From Mycolicibacterium sp. CR10 (GTDB lineage Bacteria > Actinomycetota > Actinomycetes > Mycobacteriales > Mycobacteriaceae), in assembly GCF_005222675.1 (NCBI RefSeq), contig NZ_STGE01000023.1, forward strand, positions 1 through 64,000: 64,000 nucleotides of DNA, written 5' to 3'. Both the position numbers and the translations under genes were made by a program. The notes under the pieces are model-generated. The model saw only the letters and a list, made by a program, of their open reading frames with translations. It was not told the DNA's origin and did not search any database. Shown one piece after another: positions 27,412-34,204 of the stretch (the first letter of the stretch is position 1; the number at the start of each line of letters is the position of its first letter).

Positions 27412-28395
27412 ATGACCGGTGCCGCGGGCCAACGATCAGCGCAACAGCGGGGCGGCGAGGAGGCTGCGGACGCACGAGGTGCCGACTCGTCCGGATCGCC
27501 CGGCGTTGCGAATGCGGTCGACGCGGACGTCCGGCGCGCGATGTTGCGATTCATGATGCTGGCCCGAGGCGTCGACGACGAAGCGGTGCGCTTGCAGAAT
27601 CAGGGCGTGGTCGACCTCTGGCTGTCGTGTCGGGGGCAGGAAGCTGCGCAGGTCGCGTCCGCGCTGGCGGTCGGCGATGAGGCGGTGATTTTTCCCAGCT
27701 ACCGGGAGCACGCTGTCGCCGTGGTGCGGGGCATCGACGCGACCTCGCTGGTGGCTCAGTGGGCCGGCCGAACATTCTGCGGGTGGAATCCGCGCCGGTA
27801 CCGGTTCTTTCCCTACACCCTGGTGGTGGCGGCGCAGACCCTGCACGCCGTCGGATATGCGATCGGCCAGCAAGTGAGGAACGTCGCCGAAACGGTGGTC
27901 GTCTACATCGGTGACGGTGCCACCAGTCAGGGCGACGTCTCCGAGGCGATGAACCTCGCCGCCGTCGAATCAGCGCGGGTGCTGTTTGTTTGCCAGAACA
28001 ATGGGTGGGCCATCTCCAAACCCAGTCACGAGCAGATGCTGACCACCGTCGCGGCGCGTGCGGAAGGGTTCGGCATCCGCTCGTGGTCCGTGGTGGCCGA
28101 CGATCCCGACAGCACCTATCTGCACTGCCTGGCGGCACGACGCCATGTCGACACCACTGGATCACCCGGCCTCATCGAGCTGCAGACCACACGGGCTGCC
28201 GGACACAGCAGTTCGGATCCGCATACCGTGTACCGCGACCCCGAAGAACTCGTGACGGCCACATCGAACGATCCGGTGACGCGCTATCGCGACGAGTTGC
28301 GGCGCGCCGGTGTCATCGATGACGCTTGGCTTGACGGCGTCGACGCTGAGATCGGGCGGACGAATCGTCGCCTCATTGAGGAGTTCGGCCGATGA
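27412..28395 (+). CDS. 2-oxoacid dehydrogenase E1 component, alpha subunit
   Basis: Protein of 327 aa of the branched-chain/pyruvate dehydrogenase E1-alpha family. The thiamine diphosphate motif runs from GDG at 167-169 (YIGDGATSQGDVSEAMN) to NN at 196-197 (VCQNNGWAIS). The conserved loop GHSSSDPHTVYRDPEE near residue 263 is also present. The first ~35 residues are low-complexity, so the true start could be slightly downstream of ATG 27412. It would decarboxylate a 2-oxoacid on ThDP and, with the beta subunit, acylate a lipoyl group. It opens a six-gene operon. The 247-bp spacer before it holds no other gene that I can see. Confidence 0.85.
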   Translation: MTGAAGQRSAQQRGGEEAADARGADSSGSPGVANAVDADVRRAMLRFMMLARGVDDEAVRLQNQGVVDLWLSCRGQEAAQVASALAVGDEAVIFPSYREHAVAVVRGIDATSLVAQWAGRTFCGWNPRRYRFFPYTLVVAAQTLHAVGYAIGQQVRNVAETVVVYIGDGATSQGDVSEAMNLAAVESARVLFVCQNNGWAISKPSHEQMLTTVAARAEGFGIRSWSVVADDPDSTYLHCLAARRHVDTTGSPGLIELQTTRAAGHSSSDPHTVYRDPEELVTATSNDPVTRYRDELRRAGVIDDAWLDGVDAEIGRTNRRLIEEFGR

Positions 28396-29372
28396 TGAGC
28401 GGGTCACCGAGCAGCCTTGCCGAGTCGCTCAACGGTGCCCTGCACCAACTGATGGACGGCGACGAATCGGTCGTCCTCATCGGACAGGACATCGGACGTC
28501 TCGGCGGCGTGTTCCGCGTGACGAGGGGCCTGCAGGACCGCTTTGGTGCGAGCCGCGTCCGGGACGCCGTTCTGGCCGAGTCGTCCATCGTCGGGCAGGC
28601 CATCGGCATGTCGATGAGTGGCCTCAAACCGATATGCGAGATTCAGTTCGAGGGTTTCATCTATCCGGCGATGAACCAGATCGTCACGCAGGCCGCCAGG
28701 CTCAGAAACCGATGGAACGACGATCTGGATCTTCACCTCGTGATCCGGGTTCCCGTCGGCGGGGGCATCCGAGCGGTCGAACACCACAGCGAATCCAACG
28801 AGGCGTTGTTCGCGCACTCTCCGGGGCTGCATGTCGCCTACCCGTCCTGCCCCGCGGACGCCGCATCGATGCTGGCGTACGCGTGTGGCCTCGGCTCACC
28901 GGTGGTGTTCTTCGAGCCGAAGCGGCTGTACTGGAAACGCCGGTGTCAGCCCCGCGACCCGGCCCCCGCCGACTCCGCGCTGGGTGCCCGCACGATCCGC
29001 AGTGGATCCGACATCACCGTCGCCGGGTATGGAGCGGTGCTCGAGGACGTGCTTGCCGCGGCCCACGCTCTCGCCGGGACGGTCGATGTCGAGGTCCTCG
29101 ATCTGCGATGGATCGCGCCGATGGACACTGACTCGGTGTTGGCATCGGTGGCGCGGACAGGTCGCCTGCTCGTGGTCCATGAAGCTGTCGGATTCTGCGG
29201 TGTAGGCGCAGAACTCGTCGCCTCCGTTGCCGAACGCGGGTGGCATCTCCTGACGACACCGATGCGACGATTGGCGCCCGAGCGCCGCAGTTATCCACCG
29301 GCCGACGGCGAGAACGACTACCTGATCGGGCAGTCCGACATTGTCGGCGCGATCGAGGAGATGTGCCGATGA
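28392..29372 (+). CDS. 2-oxoacid dehydrogenase E1 component, beta subunit
   Basis: Protein of 326 aa with the transketolase pyrimidine-binding domain and transketolase C-terminal domain. Family markers are GQDIGRLGGVFRVTRGL, the catalytic-Glu region VLAESSIVGQAIGMSMSG, the FEGFIYPAMNQI block and HHSESNEALFAHSPGL with the active-site His. It forms an alpha2-beta2 E1 with the preceding product, whose stop overlaps this ATG (ATGATGA). The active sites look intact. Residues match the 2-oxoisovalerate/pyruvate type, but substrate cannot be set from this. Confidence 0.85.
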   Translation: MMSGSPSSLAESLNGALHQLMDGDESVVLIGQDIGRLGGVFRVTRGLQDRFGASRVRDAVLAESSIVGQAIGMSMSGLKPICEIQFEGFIYPAMNQIVTQAARLRNRWNDDLDLHLVIRVPVGGGIRAVEHHSESNEALFAHSPGLHVAYPSCPADAASMLAYACGLGSPVVFFEPKRLYWKRRCQPRDPAPADSALGARTIRSGSDITVAGYGAVLEDVLAAAHALAGTVDVEVLDLRWIAPMDTDSVLASVARTGRLLVVHEAVGFCGVGAELVASVAERGWHLLTTPMRRLAPERRSYPPADGENDYLIGQSDIVGAIEEMCR

Positions 29373-29626
29373 GCGACGGCAGCACCAGCACAGACATCCT
29401 GGTACCGGATTTCGGTCACGGGCTCACCGAAGCTCTTGTGGTCGAATGGCTGGTGTCCGTCGGCGACGCCGTCGAACGCGGCGACGTCGTCGCGGTGCTG
29501 GAGACCGACAAGAGCAGCGTCGATCTGATGGCCGAGCGGTCGGGCATCGTGGTCGAGATCGTCGTCGACGCCCGCACGATCACGTCATCTGGTTCTGTGT
29601 TGTACAAGCTCGACGAGCGACGGTGA
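29369..29626 (+). CDS. Free-standing lipoyl-domain protein (mini-E2)
   Basis: Only 85 aa, a single biotinyl/lipoyl domain. The lipoylation site is K48 in LETDKSSVDL, and the flanking ILVPDFGHGLTEALVVEWLV and SGSVLYKL strands complete the barrel. A normal E2 has in addition a peripheral subunit-binding domain and a 230-aa acyltransferase core; neither is here nor elsewhere in the operon. ATG 29369 overlaps the E1-beta stop (ATGA). The acyl group formed by E1 would sit on this protein and must be passed on by something else, the neighbouring ACP and KAS III being the obvious candidates. It could alternatively borrow an E2 core encoded elsewhere. Confidence 0.85.
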   Translation: MSDGSTSTDILVPDFGHGLTEALVVEWLVSVGDAVERGDVVAVLETDKSSVDLMAERSGIVVEIVVDARTITSSGSVLYKLDERR

Positions 29627-29639
29627 AAGGTCGGAAGCC

Positions 29640-29888
29640 ATGTCATCCATCGATGAACGCGTGAACGCCATCATGTTGAAGATCATGCGGCGCCGGGTTC
29701 CGACCGCAGACGTCGCCGATTTCGGTACGGCGGTCTGGGACCTGGACCTGGATTCCCTCGATATCGCGGAACTCACCGAGCTGCTCGAGAAGGAGTTCAG
29801 CGTGGAAGCCGACCTCGAGAAGCTTGACGACTGCCAGAGCCCCGCCGACATCAAGGCATACTTTCTGGGACTGATCGGCACCCAATGA
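29640..29888 (+). CDS. Acyl carrier protein
   Basis: Protein of 82 aa with ACP fold features. The phosphopantetheine attachment site is S39 in LDLDSLDIAELTELLEKEF. It is distinct from the fatty-acid synthase ACP (AcpM), which has a long tail. It carries acyl intermediates as thioesters. AAAGG lies about 8 nt before ATG 29640, and its end overlaps the KAS III start by 4 nt. Its position between a lipoyl protein and a KAS III enzyme suggests that it either accepts the 2-oxoacid-derived acyl group or carries the malonyl extender. Confidence 0.85.
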   Translation: MSSIDERVNAIMLKIMRRRVPTADVADFGTAVWDLDLDSLDIAELTELLEKEFSVEADLEKLDDCQSPADIKAYFLGLIGTQ

Positions 29889-30853
29889 ATGCGGGAATCG
29901 TCGACATCGCCACGGCCACAACCGGAGAACACGTCGCGAACTCGTTCTTCGACTCGATCGGTCTCACCGACGAATGGATCAGGCGACGGACGGGTGTCGG
30001 TGCGCGCTGGTGGATGGATGACTCAGACGAACTCGACGACGTGGCTGCGCGGGTGTGCGCGCCGCTGGTCGCGCGCCACCGCGAGCGGGTGAACATCTCG
30101 GCACTGATCGTCGTCAGCAGCTCGGCGGGTGGATCGGTGCCCGGGATCGCACAGCTGGCGGCGAAGAAGGCCGGGCTCCCGGCCGAGGTGCTGGCCTTCG
30201 ACATGAGTGCAGCCTGCAGCGGATTCGTCTATGGATTGATCTCGGCGCTGTCCCTGTGCGAGTCCGGGAGCGGGGGTGCGGTGATCGTGTGTTGCGTCGA
30301 GGCGATGTCACGGATGCTCGACAAGACCGACCGCAACAGCGCCCCCCTGTTCGGGGACGGGGCCGCCGCCGTCGTCGTTGAGGAACGCTCGACGTTTCGC
30401 AAGCATCGCTGGCATGCCGGGTGCGACGGGGACGGCGCCGACCTGATGCGGGGGGCGATCGGCCAGGGAATCCAGTTGGATGGGATCCGGGTCTACCACC
30501 GCGCGGTGAAGTTAATGTCAGACACGCTGAACCGGCTGCGAGACAACGATATCGAGCCGACGATCGTCATCGGGCATCAGGCCAATTCGCGGATTCTTCA
30601 GAGACTGCGGGACGAAGTCGACATCGGTGACGCGATCTTCGTCGACCGCGTTGAACAGTTCGGAAACACCTCGTCGGCGTCGATACCGCTGGCGCTGGGC
30701 ACCTGTGTGGCCGAGCGCTCCATCCCGATGACCGGAAGGTCGATGCTGGTGGCGTACGGGTCCGGTGAGGCCTGGGGCGGAGTCTCGGTCGACTACGATT
30801 TCACCGACCTAGCAGCACTCGCCGTCACCGCAGAGGGTCATGAATCCTCCTGA
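29885..30853 (+). CDS. Beta-ketoacyl-ACP synthase III (FabH-like)
   Basis: Protein of 322 aa with the complete KAS III triad: C111 in MSAACSGFVYG, H231 in IGHQANSRIL and N261 in QFGNTSSASIPLAL. The GDGAAAVVVE block is also typical. KAS III enzymes load an acyl group onto the Cys from a thioester and condense it with malonyl-ACP. In this operon the acyl donor may be acyl-lipoyl protein or acyl-ACP rather than acyl-CoA. ATG 29885 overlaps the ACP stop and the end overlaps the SDR start by 14 nt, so translation is coupled. Confidence 0.85.
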   Translation: MNAGIVDIATATTGEHVANSFFDSIGLTDEWIRRRTGVGARWWMDDSDELDDVAARVCAPLVARHRERVNISALIVVSSSAGGSVPGIAQLAAKKAGLPAEVLAFDMSAACSGFVYGLISALSLCESGSGGAVIVCCVEAMSRMLDKTDRNSAPLFGDGAAAVVVEERSTFRKHRWHAGCDGDGADLMRGAIGQGIQLDGIRVYHRAVKLMSDTLNRLRDNDIEPTIVIGHQANSRILQRLRDEVDIGDAIFVDRVEQFGNTSSASIPLALGTCVAERSIPMTGRSMLVAYGSGEAWGGVSVDYDFTDLAALAVTAEGHESS

Positions 30854-31577
30854 GCGGCAGACCATTCTGATCACAGGTGCCTCTCGCGGTATCGGTGCCG
30901 AAGTGGCCGTGCGACTCGCCGATCGGGATCGACACATTGTGGTGAACTTCCGCGAGAAGGATCGGCGGGCAAACGACGTCGCGGACGCTATCCGCACGGC
31001 GGGCGGGCAAGCCTCGACCGTGCGGGCCGATCTGTGCGACGGTCTCGCCGTCGAAGCGATGCTCGGTGACATCAGCCAGCGGCATGGCCACCTGGATGTG
31101 CTGGTGCTCAACGCATCCGGAGGGTTGGAGCGTCACGCGGACCCGGGGTACGCGATGCGGCTGAACCGCGACGCTCAGGTCGAACTGACCCGCCGAGCGT
31201 TGGCGTCGATGCGTCCCGGAGGGCTCATCGTTTTTATCACGAGTCACCCGGCACATTTCTACGGCCGCAAAGAGGTTCCTGTCGAGTATCTGCCTGTCGC
31301 GGTGAGCAAACGGGCCGGCGAAGATGCCCTGCGAGGAATGCAGGACACCCTCCGGGCCAAAGGCGTTCGCTTTGTGGTGGTCTCCGGTGACCTCGTCGAC
31401 GGCACCTTTGTGATGCGCCTTCTCGAGCGGAGCAATCCGGATGCGGTGGCGATGCGCCGGGCAGCGGGGCCGCTGCCGACGGTGGCGGGGTTCGCCGCGG
31501 CGATCGTCGACGCCATCGAGTCGCCGGGGCAGGACGGTCAGACGATCTACGTCGGGGGACCGGACTACCTGAGCTGA
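30840..31577 (+). CDS. SDR-family oxidoreductase, FabG-like, atypical active-site spacing
   Basis: Protein of 245 aa. The cofactor loop TGASRGIGAEV and the VLVLNASGG block are standard. The active-site region reads ITSHPAHFYG and then EYLPVAVSKRAGED, so Tyr and Lys are seven residues apart instead of four; similar Y-x-P-V-A-x-S-K-R segments occur in a mycobacterial SDR subfamily, so this is probably a variant rather than a dead enzyme. As the last gene of the operon it is placed to reduce the beta-keto product of KAS III. The C-terminus GQTIYVGGPDYLS is normal for SDRs. Confidence 0.75.
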   Translation: MNPPERQTILITGASRGIGAEVAVRLADRDRHIVVNFREKDRRANDVADAIRTAGGQASTVRADLCDGLAVEAMLGDISQRHGHLDVLVLNASGGLERHADPGYAMRLNRDAQVELTRRALASMRPGGLIVFITSHPAHFYGRKEVPVEYLPVAVSKRAGEDALRGMQDTLRAKGVRFVVVSGDLVDGTFVMRLLERSNPDAVAMRRAAGPLPTVAGFAAAIVDAIESPGQDGQTIYVGGPDYLS

Positions 31578-31607
31578 CCCGATGCGCGCGATCGCCGCGG
31601 CGCGCCG

Positions 31608-31763
31608 TCAGAACCAGACTTTTCGACCGCCCACCGGGCGACCGACGGCCCCGAGGATCCACAGCACGACGCCGACCACCACGAGAATCCCACCGATGGT
31701 GTAAAGGATGGAGATGCTGGTGAAGTAGCCGATCAGCAGGAGGATGACGCCGAGCACAATCAT
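31608..31763 (-). CDS. Small hydrophobic membrane protein, DUF6131-like
   Basis: Protein of 51 aa. It starts MIVLGVILLLIGYFTSISIL, has a second hydrophobic stretch TIGGILVVVGVVLWILGAVG and ends GRPVGGRKVWF. Two short membrane helices joined by a tight turn and an arginine-glycine tail are typical of small proteins found in many copies in mycobacteria. Function is unknown. The stop lies 31 nt beyond the stop of the convergent SDR gene. Confidence 0.65.
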   Translation of the reverse strand: MIVLGVILLLIGYFTSISILYTIGGILVVVGVVLWILGAVGRPVGGRKVWF

Positions 31764-31888
31764 GGTTTGTCCGATCCGAGATGTAGGAAACTGGGCAACT
31801 GCAGGACCGGAATTGCCATTTTCGTCAAATTCAAACGTTCGCCACCGAAGCCCGTCGCAAATCGCGTGCCGATCTCCGTCGGTGCCGC

Positions 31889-32584
31889 TCAGATGACAGC
31901 CCGTACCGCCTGTTCGAAGCCGACGACGTGCTCGAGGGCGAGCTTGGCCGCGAGTTCGTCATCGCCATCGACGATCGCGCGCAACAGCGCGGTGTGTTCG
32001 ACGATGTGTCCGGCGACGTCGGGAAGTCGGTCGAGGAACAGACACCAGATCCGGGTGGCATGGGCGTCCTGGCAGACGAGGACGTCCTCGAGATGCGGGT
32101 TGCCGCACGCCCGGTAGATCTCGGTGTGCACGTGGACATCCTTGCGCAGCAGACTCCGCGGGTCCTCGTCGCGATCGAGCGCGGCGATCTCGTCCGCGAG
32201 GCCACTGAGTCGCAGGCGTGTCTCGCGCGACGCAGTTCGGGCCGCCCGCGCCGCGGCCAGCGGCTCGAGCTGCGTGCGGATCTCGGAGATATAGGCCAGG
32301 TCGGTGATGTCGACCGCGGTGGCGAACGTGCCGCGGCGCGGGTAGGCGATGACCAGTCTGTCGCGTTCGAGCTGCTTGAGGGCCTCGCGTACCGGCGTGC
32401 GGCCGAACCCGAGCTGTCGGGCCAGGCCCTCGTCATTGATCGGCTCGCCGGGGTGGATGTCGAGCATCACCAGACGCTCGCGGATCATTGCGTAGGCGTG
32501 CTCCGCGTTCGAGACGCCGGGCCGGGCGCCCGCCGCGGCCAGGTCGACGCTCACCGGCAGCTCCTTCCTGTCCTTCGTGATCAT
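31889..32584 (-). CDS. GntR-family regulator (FadR/FCD subfamily), likely controls sox operon
   Basis: Protein of 231 aa with an N-terminal winged helix-turn-helix (residues about 28-95: AYAMIRERLVMLDIHPGEPI, LARQLGFGRTPVREALKQLE, RRGTFATAV) and a C-terminal helical FCD ligand domain with metal-site histidines (VHVHTEIYRACGNPHL and VEHTALLRAI). FCD regulators bind small carboxylates or amino acids. It is divergent from soxB with two dyads in the spacer, so it most likely regulates sarcosine oxidase and itself. The 125-bp stretch after its stop holds nothing recognisable. Confidence 0.85.
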   Translation of the reverse strand: MITKDRKELPVSVDLAAAGARPGVSNAEHAYAMIRERLVMLDIHPGEPINDEGLARQLGFGRTPVREALKQLERDRLVIAYPRRGTFATAVDITDLAYISEIRTQLEPLAAARAARTASRETRLRLSGLADEIAALDRDEDPRSLLRKDVHVHTEIYRACGNPHLEDVLVCQDAHATRIWCLFLDRLPDVAGHIVEHTALLRAIVDGDDELAAKLALEHVVGFEQAVRAVI

Positions 32585-32590
32585 TCCACT

Positions 32591-32645
32591 TGACCGATGC
32601 CTGGTCAGACACCTACTGTGCGTTTCTGCGGAACTAATATATCAG
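32591..32645. promoter_or_regulatory. GntR operator candidates and soxB promoter
   Basis: Two dyads lie in the GntR-soxB spacer. TGACC (32591-32595) and GGTCA (32603-32607) flank a 7-bp centre. CTAATATATCAG (32634-32645) is a near-perfect palindrome and contains TAATAT, a good -10 box for soxB about 30 nt before its ATG. A repressor on the second site would block that promoter. Confidence 0.45.
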
Positions 32646-32673
32646 TCTGCGTCGAAGAGTCATGGAGATCCGA

Positions 32674-33906
32674 ATGAGTCCACCGCCTCCGGGCGCTCAC
32701 CTGCCTGACCACCCCGACTTTCTGTGGCGCAACCCCGAGCCGCGGCGCTCCTACGATGTCGTGATCGTCGGCGGTGGCGGCCACGGCCTGGCCACGGCGC
32801 ACTACCTCGCGAAGAACCACGGCATCACCAACGTCGCTGTTCTCGAGAAGGGCTGGCTGGCCGGCGGCAACATGGCCCGCAACACGACGCTGATCCGGTC
32901 GAACTACCTGTGGGACGAGAGCACCCGGATCTACGAGCACTCGCTCAAGTTGTGGGAGGGGCTCGAAGAGGACCTGGGCTACCCGATACTGTTCAGCCAG
33001 CGGGGTGTGCTGAACCTCGCCCACAGCCTGCAGGACGTTCGCGACAGTGTGCGCAGGGTCGAGGCGAACGTGCTCAACGGCATCGACGCGCACTGGGTCG
33101 AGCCCGACGAGGTCAAACAGATCTGCCCGATCGTCAACACCTCCAACGACATTCGCTATCCGGTCCTCGGCGCCACCTATCAGCCGCGCGCCGGCATCGC
33201 CAAACACGACTATGTCGCCTGGGGTTTCGCGCGCCGCGCAGATCAGGCCGGTGTGGACATCATCCAGGGGTGTGAAGTCACCGGCTTCACCACCGACGGT
33301 GACCGGGTGACCGGACTCAGCACCTCGAGAGGCACCATCTCCGCGGGCCGGGTGGTGCTCTGCGCGGCGGGGCACACCTCGGTGCTCGCCGAGATGCTGT
33401 CCCTCCCGGTGCCGGTGCAGAGCCATCCGCTCCAAGCTCTGGTGTCAGAGCTGTTGGAGCCCGTGCACCCGACAATCGTGATGTCCAACGCGATCCATGT
33501 GTATGTGTCCCAGGCGCACAAGGGTGAACTGGTGATGGGGGCCGGCGTCGATTCCTACAACGGATACGGCCAGCGCGGCGCGTTCCACATCATCGAACGG
33601 CAGATGGCGGCCGCGGTGGAACTGTTCCCCATCTTCGCGCGGGCGCATCTACTGCGCAGCTGGGGCGGCATCGTCGACGTCACCCCCGACGCGTCGCCGA
33701 TCGTGGGCGCCACGCCCTATGAAAACCTGTATCTCAATTGTGGCTGGGGGACAGGAGGATTCAAAGCTACGCCGGGGGTCGGCTGGTGCCTCGCCGATAC
33801 TGTCGCCACCGGCGAACTACACCCCTACATCGCACCGTTCAGCCTGAACCGCTTCATTACCGGGGCGCTGGTCGACGAACACGGCGCCGCCGCCGTCGCC
33901 CACTGA
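32674..33906 (+). CDS. soxB: Sarcosine oxidase subunit beta
   Basis: Flavin subunit of 410 aa of the heterotetrameric sarcosine oxidase. The FAD/DAO Rossmann motif is [18 protein letters not shown]. The segment [12 protein letters not shown] contains the His expected to bind FMN covalently. It oxidises the methyl-amine of sarcosine to glycine plus a one-carbon unit passed to tetrahydrofolate on SoxA. ATG 32674 is chosen because GGAG lies at 32664-32667; an in-frame ATG at 32662 adds four residues. It is the first gene of soxBDAG. Confidence 0.9.
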   Translation: MSPPPPGAHLPDHPDFLWRNPEPRRSYDVVIVGGGGHGLATAHYLAKNHGITNVAVLEKGWLAGGNMARNTTLIRSNYLWDESTRIYEHSLKLWEGLEEDLGYPILFSQRGVLNLAHSLQDVRDSVRRVEANVLNGIDAHWVEPDEVKQICPIVNTSNDIRYPVLGATYQPRAGIAKHDYVAWGFARRADQAGVDIIQGCEVTGFTTDGDRVTGLSTSRGTISAGRVVLCAAGHTSVLAEMLSLPVPVQSHPLQALVSELLEPVHPTIVMSNAIHVYVSQAHKGELVMGAGVDSYNGYGQRGAFHIIERQMAAAVELFPIFARAHLLRSWGGIVDVTPDASPIVGATPYENLYLNCGWGTGGFKATPGVGWCLADTVATGELHPYIAPFSLNRFITGALVDEHGAAAVAH

Positions 33907-33928
33907 CGCGCCCATTCAAGGAGACACC

Positions 33929-34204
33929 ATGCAACTCATCCAGTGCCCGTGGTGCGGGCAGCGTGAGGAGACCGAGTTCCACTACGGTGGTCAGGCGCAC
34001 GTCCCTTATCCCGAGGACCCCGCGTCGCTGTCCGACGAAGAATGGGCGCACTACGTGTTCTTCCGGGCGAATCCAAAGGGTCTCTTCGCGGAACGCTGGG
34101 TTCACAGCGCGGGCTGCCGTCGGTGGTTCAACGCCGTGCGGGACACCGCCACCTACCGATTCCACGCCGTCTACCGTCCGGGCGAACAAGGGCCGTCGAT
34201 CTGA
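33929..34204 (+). CDS. soxD: Sarcosine oxidase subunit delta
   Basis: Small subunit of 91 aa, normal size for SoxD. It has the zinc-site pattern IQCPWCG near the start with later His and Cys (VHSAGCRRWFNAVRDT), and the family segment PEDPASLSDEEWAHYVFFRANPKG. It stabilises the complex rather than catalysing. AAGGAG precedes the ATG. The stop overlaps the soxA ATG (TGATG). Confidence 0.9.
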   Translation: MQLIQCPWCGQREETEFHYGGQAHVPYPEDPASLSDEEWAHYVFFRANPKGLFAERWVHSAGCRRWFNAVRDTATYRFHAVYRPGEQGPSI

